Source of the DNA: DAOOKJ01 sp035385585
Lineage (GTDB): Bacteria; Patescibacteriota; Minisyncoccia; UBA6257
Direction: 5' to 3'
Assembly (NCBI GenBank): GCA_035385585.1
Contig: DAOOKJ010000003.1
Coordinates: 1-60,333 of the forward strand
Length of the DNA stretch: 60,333 bases
The notes under the pieces were generated by a model that saw nothing but the letters and a program-made list of their open reading frames with translations, made no database searches and had not been told where the DNA came from. Numbering within the stretch: the first letter of the stretch is position 1; each line of letters begins with the position of its first letter. The position numbers were made by a program, and so were the translations under genes. Positions 16,624 through 22,582 of the stretch are shown piece after piece.

Positions 16624-16800
16624 TTATAGAACTACCTGTGTAGCGATGAGAACAACGAAAATCCACAAGAAAAACTTAAGGGTGAACTTTACAAATTCAT
16701 CCTCATCGTCCACTAGCTCATTTATCGTAAGGTGAAGAAAGCCACCAAGATAGGAGAGCACTAAACAAAACAAAATTTTTAAAATGATCTCCTTCACCAT
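16624..16800 (-). CDS. Two-span membrane microprotein (58 aa)
   Basis: A 58-residue frame starts at ATG 16800, preceded by AAAGGAGG at 6-base spacing. The protein is MVKEIILKILFCLVLSYLGG, then FLHLTINELVDDEDEFVKFT, then LKFFLWIFVVLIATQVVL. That gives one membrane span at about 4-20, an acidic middle, and a second span at 41-57. The 50-residue protein at 17939-18091 has the same design. Small two-span proteins include holins and type I toxins, but I cannot assign one. Its 5' leader (16806-17044) appears again unchanged in front of the 186-residue gene. Confidence 0.7.
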   Translation of the reverse strand: MVKEIILKILFCLVLSYLGGFLHLTINELVDDEDEFVKFTLKFFLWIFVVLIATQVVL

Positions 16801-16805
16801 CTTTA

Positions 16806-17044
16806 CCTCCTTTTTCTCCTTTTGTTCCCTGCTATTACTGGTCAGGTATCCAGGAGAAACTGGATCTCAGATCCTCTAAGATCCAGTATTAAAAAGACAA
16901 TGATTTTTCTTCTTAATGCTGAATCTTAGAACTCATTCCAAGAAGTTTTTCTCTTCCTTTTCAAGGTGCTAAGAGGATTTCTCCTCCTTCAAATCTAAGA
17001 CTCATTGTCTTAAACTTGAAGAAAGAGAGGAGGTTTTAACCCAA
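16806..17044 (-). repeat. 239-bp leader repeat, copy A (5' region of the 58-aa gene)
   Basis: By eye this is identical, base for base, to 17669-17907, 863 bases away. It begins at the ribosome-binding site of the 58-residue gene and includes a hairpin ACTGGATCT/AGATCCAGT, the AAGGTGCTAAGAGG box and most of H1 copy 2. Its minus-strand RNA would be a structured 5' leader ending in AAAAAGGAGG. Identity without drift points to a recent duplication, gene conversion or strong constraint. Confidence 0.9.
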
Positions 17045-17066
17045 CTTTGCTACCAAGCACCTCCTC
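16981..17066 (-). repeat. H1 palindromic element, copy 2
   Basis: Same layout as copy 1: CTTCAA, ATC, TAAGAC, loop TCATT, GTCTTA, AAC, TTGAAG, enclosed by CTCCTCC and GGAGG. Against copy 1 the inner stem ends in a C-G pair where copy 1 has T-A, a compensatory change. It begins 36 bases after the stop of the 186-residue gene and leads into the 58-residue gene's leader. Confidence 0.85.
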
Positions 17067-17102
17067 AAAAAAATTAAACTTGATAGCAAAACAATATAGC
17101 TA

Positions 17103-17663
17103 CTAGCTAATTATTATATCTATAATTCTCCCCTCTGGAGGGGGAGAAAAGAACCCTAATATTCTTCTTTTTACCACTATATTCTTCCCTTCTTTGAGGG
17201 CTCTATAAGCCCTCAATTCATTGTGGCACCATCCACATAATTTTAAAAAGGATTCGAGATCATTCTCTGTTGTCCCTATAAACTTTAGAGACACTATTTC
17301 TCCCTCGAAATTCGCTTTGACTATTTTTTTCAAGTTAACTGAATCTAAAAAACTCTTTAAGTAATCTGTCATACTGGAAGTGTTAACTGCATCTACTCTT
17401 CTTCTAATATCTTCAAACAGGTCTCCTAAATTTTTATAAATATCAATTCCTGTTTGAGATAGGATGAACTCTCTAACTTTTTCATATTCTTCCCATGTGC
17501 CTGTCATTAATCCTTTCACCCAATCACTTTTCAATGTAAAAGTGATTGGGGATACTTGTGGGATACGCAAATAGTATCCTGTTCCTGCGTTCCATCCTTT
17601 ACTGCCGAAGCTTTCATACCCGGCCTCGGCATCTATTAATCCAAATAATTTTATTTGGACCAT
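17103..17663 (-). CDS. Hypothetical island protein (186 aa)
   Basis: Not recognised. It starts at ATG 17663 with AAAAAGGAGG upstream at 5-base spacing. The protein appears cytosolic: an N-terminal beta-rich part (MVQIKLFGLIDAEAGYESFG to about residue 50), a helical middle (YEKVREFILSQTGIDIYKNL), and a C-terminal part with CGWCHNELRAYRALKEG and two cysteines three apart. Its 5' leader is the repeated 239-bp sequence, and H1 elements lie on both sides. Base composition seems less AT-rich than that of the housekeeping genes, which suggests transfer. Confidence 0.7.
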   Translation of the reverse strand: MVQIKLFGLIDAEAGYESFGSKGWNAGTGYYLRIPQVSPITFTLKSDWVKGLMTGTWEEYEKVREFILSQTGIDIYKNLGDLFEDIRRRVDAVNTSSMTDYLKSFLDSVNLKKIVKANFEGEIVSLKFIGTTENDLESFLKLCGWCHNELRAYRALKEGKNIVVKRRILGFFSPPPEGRIIDIIIS

Positions 17664-17668
17664 CTCTT

Positions 17669-17907
17669 CCTCCTTTTTCTCCTTTTGTTCCCTGCTATTA
17701 CTGGTCAGGTATCCAGGAGAAACTGGATCTCAGATCCTCTAAGATCCAGTATTAAAAAGACAATGATTTTTCTTCTTAATGCTGAATCTTAGAACTCATT
17801 CCAAGAAGTTTTTCTCTTCCTTTTCAAGGTGCTAAGAGGATTTCTCCTCCTTCAAATCTAAGACTCATTGTCTTAAACTTGAAGAAAGAGAGGAGGTTTT
17901 AACCCAA
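17669..17907 (-). repeat. 239-bp leader repeat, copy B (5' region of the 186-aa gene)
   Basis: Unchanged copy of 16806-17044. Here it leads into the 186-residue gene, a different protein from the one behind copy A. The same leader controlling two unrelated reading frames suggests a shared regulatory or mobile role for the RNA or DNA and not a coding one. It includes most of H1 copy 3. Confidence 0.9.
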
Positions 17908-17921
17908 TTATGGAGACCTCC
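17844..17921 (-). repeat. H1 palindromic element, copy 3
   Basis: Inner sequence is the same as copy 2 (TAAGAC/GTCTTA stem, CTTCAA/TTGAAG outer stem), with the downstream alternative partner GGAGACCTCC at 17912-17921. It begins 18 bases after the stop of the 50-residue microprotein gene and leads into the 186-residue gene's leader. Confidence 0.85.
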
Positions 17922-17938
17922 TAAAACTCCATAACCCA

Positions 17939-18091
17939 TTATAAGGCACTCATCAGGAGAAGAATTATAAGACACCAAGAAAATACTTGGAGCCTCGTCT
18001 TTCTCCTTTTATCCTCCACTTCCATAGAGATGAGGAGATGGAGGATCAACCCGTAACCAATAATGAGGCCACAAATAACAACGTATCTCAA
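17939..18091 (-). CDS. Two-span membrane microprotein (50 aa), TTG start
   Basis: A 50-residue frame starts at TTG 18091, nine bases after AAAGGAG. The protein is MRYVVICGLIIGYGLILHLL, then ISMEVEDKRRKTRLQVFSWC, then LIILLLMSAL. That gives two hydrophobic segments (about 4-22 and 37-50) around a charged loop, as in the 58-residue protein; both have a HL-x-I motif at the end of span one. H1 copy 4 and the inverted repeat at 18164-18218 lie upstream. The non-ATG start lowers confidence, but the ribosome-binding site and the parallel with its neighbour support it. Confidence 0.55.
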   Translation of the reverse strand: MRYVVICGLIIGYGLILHLLISMEVEDKRRKTRLQVFSWCLIILLLMSAL

Positions 18092-18163
18092 TTTTTATTC
18101 TCCTTTGTCCCTGGCCTTAAAGGTTTAAGGGAGTTATCTCCCACCAGAGGGGTAGCTCAATAC

Positions 18164-18218
18164 ATCTTGCCACCATAAAAATTCTTAAAGATTTTATGAA
18201 TCTTTATGGTGGCAAGAT
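18164..18218 (-). repeat. Long hairpin (21-bp stem), copy 1
   Basis: ATCTTGCCACCATAAAAATTC and GAATCTTTATGGTGGCAAGAT pair with one mismatch around a 13-base loop. A second copy with small changes lies at 19019-19073. Each sits between an H1 element and the ribosome-binding site of a downstream minus-strand gene. There is no T-run after the stem, so it is not a standard terminator. Confidence 0.85.
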
Positions 18219-18272
18219 ACAAAATAAGACATAGATAAATTTCTCTTCCTTTTCAAGGTACTAAGAGGATTT

Positions 18273-18350
18273 CTCCTCCTTCAAACCTAATATCGGAATA
18301 ATAAGCTTGAAGGAAGAGAGGAGGTTTTAATTTTTTAAGCGGAGACCTCC
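18273..18350 (-). repeat. H1 palindromic element, copy 4
   Basis: CCTTCAA and TTGAAGG enclose a weaker inner stem (TAATAT against ATAATA, one mismatch). The GGAGG arm and its alternative partner GGAGACCTCC (18341-18350) are kept, as is the AAGGTACTAAGAGG flank. It begins 37 bases after the stop of the 183-residue gene and leads toward the 50-residue gene. Confidence 0.8.
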
Positions 18351-18387
18351 TACTAATTTATAATGCAACTCCGCAAAATTCTACAAG

Positions 18388-18939
18388 TTAGTCTAGTAAG
18401 TCATTTTCCTCCCCTGTCAGAGCAAGAACACCATCTGAACTAATTTTATAAATGTATTCACTTGGTGCCCCGTATAATCGTCCCCCAACAGTCATTTTTA
18501 TCGTACTACCAAATCTACATTTTAATATCCACTGTCCACCACTACCCATTGCCCCTGCTGCTCCTTGAGCAATAACACCACTTAAAATCTCCTTTACTCC
18601 TTCTGATATTGTTATATCATTACTGCCTCGAAATCCAATATGTCCTCTAAGAACAATAATACATTCATTCTCTGTTTTATTCTCGTGAGCAATCAATTTT
18701 GGACGACCAGAATGAGTTTCACCTATCTCTCCATCAAATATTATAACATTTCCTTTTTCATCTAGTTCGTTCATCTCTTCCGGGGTCAAACCACTTACGG
18801 GTAAAACCCCGAGACGTCTTCCTCTTCCCTCTTCTCCTACCAAAATTGCGGGTATTGTGATTTCTTTATTGTGAAATATAAACAATTGCACAATACCTCC
18901 CATAAATACTGTTGAACCTTTAATTGTAAAAATCTTCAT
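18388..18939 (-). CDS. Hypothetical island protein (183 aa)
   Basis: Not recognised. It starts at ATG 18939 after AAAAGGAGG at 5-base spacing. It is glycine-rich and beta-strand-rich, with no signal or membrane span: MKIFTIKGSTVFMGGIVQLF at the start, ECIIVLRGHIGFRGSNDITI near 92-111, and GVIAQGAAGAMGSGGQWILK near 128-147. The glycine/alanine patch could be a loop or nucleotide-binding turn, but no P-loop is present. It stands in the island with a structured leader holding the hairpin at 19019-19073 and H1 copy 5. Confidence 0.7.
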   Translation of the reverse strand: MKIFTIKGSTVFMGGIVQLFIFHNKEITIPAILVGEEGRGRRLGVLPVSGLTPEEMNELDEKGNVIIFDGEIGETHSGRPKLIAHENKTENECIIVLRGHIGFRGSNDITISEGVKEILSGVIAQGAAGAMGSGGQWILKCRFGSTIKMTVGGRLYGAPSEYIYKISSDGVLALTGEENDLLD

Positions 18940-19018
18940 TATATCCTCCTTTTACCCACCTGTATCTTTCGATATTCAGGCGTTCTAGTTGGATCCTAGA
19001 ACTTTTGGGTGTGGTAGC

Positions 19019-19073
19019 ATCTTGCCACCATAAAAACTCCTAAAGATTTTATGAATCTTTATGGTAGCAAGAT
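19019..19073 (-). repeat. Long hairpin (21-bp stem), copy 2
   Basis: ATCTTGCCACCATAAAAACTC and GAATCTTTATGGTAGCAAGAT pair with a few mismatches. It is the second copy of the 18164-18218 hairpin, placed at the equivalent position in front of the 183-residue gene. Confidence 0.85.
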
Positions 19074-19125
19074 GTAATTAGACAGTTCTGCACTTCTCTT
19101 CCTTTTCAAGGTACTAAGAGGATTT

Positions 19126-19213
19126 CTCCTCCTTCAAGCTTAATATCCAACATATTAAACTTGAAGGAAGAGAGGAGGTTTTAACCCAACTTATAATTTA
19201 TATGGAGACCTCC
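19126..19213 (-). repeat. H1 palindromic element, copy 5
   Basis: CCTTCAA, GCT, TAATAT, loop, ATATTA, AAC, TTGAAGG, within CTCCTCC and GGAGG. The inner stem TAATAT/ATATTA is a compensated variant of TAAGAT/ATCTTA in copy 1, which supports a real structure. The downstream partner GGAGACCTCC is at 19204-19213. Confidence 0.85.
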
Positions 19214-19425
19214 CAAAACTCCACCTAAACCCCTCGCTCTTTTCACAGTAGGTTAGCAAAACCTACCAACCTGGCTTTTGGTCTTTTATGGCCAGGTTAC
19301 TTATCGTCTTTCTCAGCCCTCTATTTTATCAAGGTGAGAAATAGCGATAGTCCCTCTTTGCTTCGGCTTTGGAGATGGTTCTCGCGAACCAGCCGATTCC
19401 CGCGGTCTGACGAGGGTTCCGCGGG

Positions 19426-19468
19426 AGATTACTTATAAAGTCCTACAACTCGACTTTATAAGTAATCT
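19426..19468. repeat. 17-bp perfect hairpin overlapping the end of the 77-aa gene
   Basis: AGATTACTTATAAAGTC (19426-19442) and GACTTTATAAGTAATCT (19452-19468) are exact inverted copies around a 9-base loop. The second arm encodes the last codons of the 77-residue protein, and the stop codon lies in the loop. It may act as a 3' stabiliser or a decay block; no T-run follows. Confidence 0.85.
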
Positions 19469-19676
19469 TTGCCTCTTTTCTCTCCAACACCCACCAGGGG
19501 TGGTGGAGAGCAATGAGGTCCTTCGCCTCTTCTTCCTCCCAGAGAATCTCCTCTGAGAGATTCCCTACGGAAGAAAGAGAAGCCATCGAGAAAACTACCC
19601 AACCGTAGTTCCTCGATAGAACCTCAAATTCCTTCTCCCCCATCCTAAGGAGAAGAAATTTTTTCTTTCCTTCCAT
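19443..19676 (-). CDS. Hypothetical island protein (77 aa)
   Basis: Unrecognised small soluble protein. I start it at ATG 19676, which has AGAAGGAGG eight bases upstream; a TTG at 19700 would put that site inside the gene. The sequence begins MEGKKKFLLLRMGEKEFEVL and includes NYGWVVFSMASL and HHPWWVLERKEAKITYKVEL. It resembles a compact alpha/beta domain. The last codons form half of the hairpin at 19426-19468. Confidence 0.6.
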   Translation of the reverse strand: MEGKKKFLLLRMGEKEFEVLSRNYGWVVFSMASLSSVGNLSEEILWEEEEAKDLIALHHPWWVLERKEAKITYKVEL

Positions 19677-19873
19677 TTTTCTTTCCTCCTTCTGACTCAA
19701 AATTTCCCTGAGGGGCGAGTCACTCCTTGTTGATGGTTCAAACGGCTAAATTTAGCCTCCCACCGCACTAGCATTTTACTAGCCTCAGGTAGTTAGTTTT
19801 TTCTTTTTTGTCTTATTAAAAGCTCAAGACAAAAAAGAAAAATTTAGCTTTCCAGGGCTGCTAACCACAACCC

Positions 19874-19952
19874 CAACCAAGCTGGCTGCCTCATCAGTTT
19901 CAAGTAGCCAACCTGGAAAACCATTAGAAATGGTTTCGGCTTTGCTTGGTTG
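19874..19952 (-). ncRNA. Three-branched RNA-like element
   Basis: CAACCAAGC (19874-19882) pairs perfectly with GCTTGGTTG (19944-19952). Inside are a hairpin AAACCATT/AATGGTTT and, on the minus strand, TGGCT/AGCCA. That is a three-way junction of 79 bases. It is not a tRNA and matches no riboswitch class I can name. It would lie in the long 5' leader of the 77-residue gene. Confidence 0.4.
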
Positions 19953-19970
19953 AAATAAAAAGATAAAAAA

Positions 19971-20005
19971 AGAGGGCTATACAAATATTTGTAGCCCTCT
20001 TTTTT
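19971..20005. terminator. Bidirectional intrinsic terminator
   Basis: AGAGGGCTA and TAGCCCTCT form a 9-bp GC-rich stem, extended inside by CAAA/TTTG and flanked by an A-run on the left and T6 on the right. It would end transcription in either direction. The same GAGGGCTAC word returns in the loop of the next hairpin (20075-20085). Confidence 0.7.
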
Positions 20006-20054
20006 ATTAATTTTTCTTATCTTATTTTCCTTATCTTAAGTTTTTTACTCTTTC

Positions 20055-20156
20055 TAACAAGTAGAGAGAGAATTAAGAGGGCTACTCAGAAATTCTCTCT
20101 CCACTTGTTAAAATCCTACTTTCAAAGTAAGCGATAAGCAAAATTGTAGCCCTCTT
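20055..20156. ncRNA. Candidate pseudoknot RNA
   Basis: A 20-base stem (20055-20074 with 20091-20110, one mismatch) encloses the loop word AAGAGGGCTAC (20075-20085), which is exactly complementary to GTAGCCCTCTT at 20146-20156. Stem plus loop-to-downstream pairing is the pattern of a pseudoknot. It could equally reflect a duplicated terminator arm from 19971-20000. Confidence 0.45.
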
Positions 20157-20158
20157 TG

Positions 20159-20195
20159 CCTGCCTAAATTTTTGCTTCTCAAAAATTTAGGCAGG
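20159..20195. repeat. 16-bp perfect hairpin
   Basis: CCTGCCTAAATTTTTG and CAAAAATTTAGGCAGG are exact inverted copies around a 5-base loop (CTTCT). No T-run follows on either strand. Confidence 0.85.
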
Positions 20196-20354
20196 TAGAT
20201 TTTTCAATTTTCTCCTAATTTGAATCTACTATTTTCTAAATAATAAACTCAAAGGGCAAACTCTTTCTAAATTCGCCATATCTTGGTGAACTTGGATAGA
20301 GAAGGGAAGAGGAAGAAAGCCTCTTCCCTTACAACCCTTTATAACCCACTGCCA

Positions 20355-21605
20355 TTAGTCCCTTTCCTCCGTAGGGGGTCTATAATGTGTACGACCCCCT
20401 ACAGATCTTATTCCGAGTCCTACTCTACCCAGATTCACCCTTACGGTAGGGTGATCTGGGTGTTTAATTTCAATTATTTTTACATCATCGGGGAAAATAG
20501 CTATATAGCGTTGATGCCAACGACTATATAGCCACTGAACAGGAGAAGGAGAAAAAGTACAAGAAGAAGGATTAGGGGGGTCCTCTCCCACATAGCTGGG
20601 AGGGGGGATCTTTTTGACTTCATAATAATACTTCCCCTCCCCTATTCCATAATCATTGTCCACGGGGTAAAAATAGAGATCCCCTTGACGGGTTTCTCCT
20701 CCCCATTCATTTAACTTAGGATCTTCTCTCACTAAACTAAAAGAGAGAGAAGAATCTTCTCCTATTTTGATCTCCCACGCGAATTTTTTTCTTAGTGTGG
20801 TCCAGATGACTTCAACTCCCCAGAAACTCTTCTTATTATCTCCTTCATCATATAAAGGATTAACAACAAGACTTCCTTTTCCAGAAACAGTCCCAGCAAG
20901 GATGTAATAGGCTGATTTCCTCACACTATTATCATTATCATAGTAACAAAAGGGGAACCAACGAGGATCACATGCTTCCCTATAGACACCGACGGTGATT
21001 TTTCCCACCGGGGTGTCTAAAGTAGTTTGAAGACATTGGGAGCTTCTAAAAGCCCTTGCCCTCCAAAATAACGGCTGCATTTCTTGGGGAAAGAGGGAGG
21101 CATAACCCTTTTTATCTAGGGTCTCAATTAATTTTTGAAACCCCGATTCTTCTTCTATACCTCCTCTAGAAACATGTTGGGAATTAAAATACCCTAAGGC
21201 ATTTTTAGCTTCGCGGTAAACACTAATCCCAATTTCTAAATCCAATTCGGATTCTTCAACCACTTCTCTTAGCCCCTCAATGTAACAATAAATTGCTTTA
21301 TTGAGGGCTATTTGTTCCTCAGAATCCGAAACTAAGTAAGACCTTTTTATAATTCCAACCTCCACTAAGTAGGTCGGATTAGGCACGGAGGCCAATGCCT
21401 TACGTAATTCTTCACTCTTTAAAAAAGGAGTTATTATCCTTTTTTCTTCAATAAATTCTATCTTTTCTCCTTCTTGGGGAATATAATTTTCCCCATAACA
21501 CTTTATGTCTATAAACTTACCTTTATCCACACCCAACTCCCTACGAAGCTGGGCAATGCTTTTGCCGACGAAATCGCCGGCAACAAATATAATTATCTTC
21601 TCCAT
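20355..21605 (-). CDS. Hypothetical island protein (416 aa)
   Basis: Not recognised; the largest island gene. I start it at ATG 21605, five bases after AAGGAGG; a GTG at 21611 abuts the ribosome-binding site and is unlikely. The N-terminus EKIIIFVAGDFVGKSIAQLR resembles a Rossmann-like beta-alpha start but lacks a full nucleotide motif. The middle is helical to about residue 200, and the rest is beta-rich with many aromatic residues (SRWHQRYIAIFPDDVKIIEI near 370). No signal peptide or membrane span. It is the first gene of the island, behind a long structured leader. Confidence 0.75.
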   Translation of the reverse strand: MEKIIIFVAGDFVGKSIAQLRRELGVDKGKFIDIKCYGENYIPQEGEKIEFIEEKRIITPFLKSEELRKALASVPNPTYLVEVGIIKRSYLVSDSEEQIALNKAIYCYIEGLREVVEESELDLEIGISVYREAKNALGYFNSQHVSRGGIEEESGFQKLIETLDKKGYASLFPQEMQPLFWRARAFRSSQCLQTTLDTPVGKITVGVYREACDPRWFPFCYYDNDNSVRKSAYYILAGTVSGKGSLVVNPLYDEGDNKKSFWGVEVIWTTLRKKFAWEIKIGEDSSLSFSLVREDPKLNEWGGETRQGDLYFYPVDNDYGIGEGKYYYEVKKIPPPSYVGEDPPNPSSCTFSPSPVQWLYSRWHQRYIAIFPDDVKIIEIKHPDHPTVRVNLGRVGLGIRSVGGRTHYRPPTEERD

Positions 21606-22334
21606 AGCCACCTCCTTGCCCCTACCTGCCTCTTTTATGAGGTCAGGGCTTATGGGGTGCTAAATCCTTTCAGATTCGGCTTTAAAAAGATAAAGAATTA
21701 TCTCCTTAAAGCCGAATCTGAGAATTCATTTCAAAGAATTTCAAGGTATTTCTCTAAATCAAACAATACCTTAGTTTGATTTAGATATTACTAAGATTCT
21801 TGGGGATTTTATATTTTAAAGGTGCGAGAGGGTAAGGGCACGGATTGGATTGTGCCCTTACCATAAGTTGTGTCGAGTAAGCAAGGTCCCGCTTGCTTAC
21901 CCGCCTTGCTTTTTCAATTGTCTGAAAAAGCAAGGCGGACAAGCAAAGAAAAGTGGGTTAGGCTTTTCTTCTTGTCCCTCCTAATCGGATTTTTAATCCT
22001 AATTAGGGGTGATAGGGGTTAAAGAATTAAAAGGAGCAAAACTCAACAATTAATTCATTTAACGAAATTGAAATTAAACCCTCGTCTTGGTTTAATCCCA
22101 ATTATTTTCCCCTATCAATTTAAGACGAGAAAACTAAAAAATATTTATTTTTCAATTCACTCTCTCCTTGAATACTCTCTCCTTAAAGAAAGTGAAAGGT
22201 AAATATTTTTTAGTTTTTATTTCAAGGTGCTATATTTTGCTTATTTTGATAAAACGCTATCTCCCCAAGCTGAGGAGAGAATTAAGGATTAATTTAAATA
22301 ATTTAAATCCCTAATTTTCTCATTACCTTGGAAT
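21606..22334 (-). other. Long hairpin-rich leader of the island
   Basis: No gene is visible. Successive strong hairpins include CAGATTCGGCTTTAA/TTAAAGCCGAATCTG (15 bp, 21671-21720), CTAAATCAAAC/GTTTGATTTAG (21755-21785), GGTAAGGGCAC/GTGCCCTTACC (21831-21862), GTAAGCAAG/CTTGCTTAC (21877-21900), and CCGCCTTGCTTTTTCA/TGAAAAAGCAAGGCGG (16 bp, 21901-21938). A further hairpin is CTAATCGGATT/AATCCTAATTAG (21981-22005). The box AAGGTGCTA, seen beside H1 elements, occurs near 22225. It separates the upstream terminator at 22335-22404 from the 416-residue gene. Confidence 0.75.
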
Positions 22335-22404
22335 AAAAAAGCGGCTAAAGTTTATTTTCTAAGAAGAGAAATCGGGCTCTAATATCAAACTTTTAACCGC
22401 TTTT
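22335..22404 (-). terminator. Intrinsic terminator or attenuator at the head of the island
   Basis: On the minus strand AAAAGCGGTTAAAAGTTT (22387-22404) pairs with AAACTTTAGCCGCTTTTTT (22335-22353), with one bulge, ending in six T. It lies about 90-240 bases downstream of two strong promoters and before the 416-residue gene, so it would either end a short RNA or act as an attenuator. Confidence 0.65.
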
Positions 22405-22429
22405 GCTTAATTTCCGGTATTAAGCTCAC
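22385..22429 (-). CDS. Possible 14-aa leader peptide
   Basis: GTG at 22429 is preceded by AAGGAG at seven bases. The frame reads MSLIPEIKQKRLKV and then stops. Its last codons form the first arm of the terminator at 22335-22404, so a ribosome translating it would cover that arm. This fits the layout of translation-controlled attenuation, but a 14-residue frame can arise by chance. Confidence 0.3.
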   Translation of the reverse strand: MSLIPEIKQKRLKV

Positions 22430-22501
22430 CGACTCTCTCCTTAAGTTATTTAATTATAGGGTGCTTTTTTTCTTTATTCTGCCTATTTTTTAAGTATCTC
22501 A

Positions 22502-22530
22502 ACTATAGCACACTTTTAATAAAATGTCAA
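22502..22530 (-). promoter_or_regulatory. Island promoter P2
   Basis: On the minus strand TTGACA (22525-22530), a 17-base spacer ending TGTGC, then TATAGT (22502-22507): an extended -10 promoter near consensus. Expected start near 22495, reading into the island. Confidence 0.8.
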
Positions 22531-22582
22531 ATAGAAATTCCTCTTTAAGTTAGTTTTAACTTCTCACTTTATTTTGTCTTTA

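Larger units (their letters stand above)
18940..19442 (-). other. Structured leader between the 77-aa and 183-aa genes
   Basis: No convincing gene. In minus-strand order it holds GC-rich hairpins just after the 77-residue gene (CCCGCG/CGCGGG at 19399-19424, GGTT/AACC at 19376-19390), a CCTGGC/GCCAGG hairpin near 19270-19300, H1 copy 5, the long hairpin at 19019-19073, and a TTCTAG/CTAGAA hairpin at 18983-19002. It then reaches the ribosome-binding site of the 183-residue gene. Most of the segment can fold. Confidence 0.7.
19677..20354 (-). other. 678-base gap filled with hairpins
   Basis: No gene with a plausible start is seen. It contains several strong structures. There is a hairpin GACAAAAAAG/CTTTTTTGTC near 19800-19842, a three-branched element at 19874-19952, a terminator-like hairpin at 19971-20005, and a 20-bp hairpin with a possible pseudoknot at 20055-20156. 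A 16-bp perfect hairpin follows at 20159-20195, and AAGGGAAGAGG/CCTCTTCCCTT at about 20302-20330 lies just after the 416-residue gene. Confidence 0.7.

Noticed and set aside
17987..18178. A 63-codon plus-strand frame opposite the 50-aa microprotein
   Set aside because: It has no ribosome-binding site, starts at a non-ATG codon, and runs against the direction of every other island gene.
16503..19213. A CRISPR array made of the H1 copies
   Set aside because: Copies are about 80 bp and spaced by 350-900 bp with genes between them; CRISPR repeats are shorter with even spacers of about 30 bp.
16503..19213. Classical integron attC sites
   Set aside because: RYYYAAC-like words are present in two copies only, no GTTRRRY partner lies at the other end, and no integrase is in the window.
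19860..19960. A hammerhead ribozyme on the minus strand (CTGATGAG and GAAA are present)
   Set aside because: GAAA lies before CTGATGA, and the next GAAA downstream cannot close a stem II.
20283..20531. An 82-codon plus-strand frame
   Set aside because: It is antisense to the end of the 416-aa gene, which has a strong ribosome-binding site.
21605..21611. GTG at 21611 as the start of the 416-aa gene
   Set aside because: It lies directly against GGAGG with no spacing; ATG at 21605 is correctly placed.
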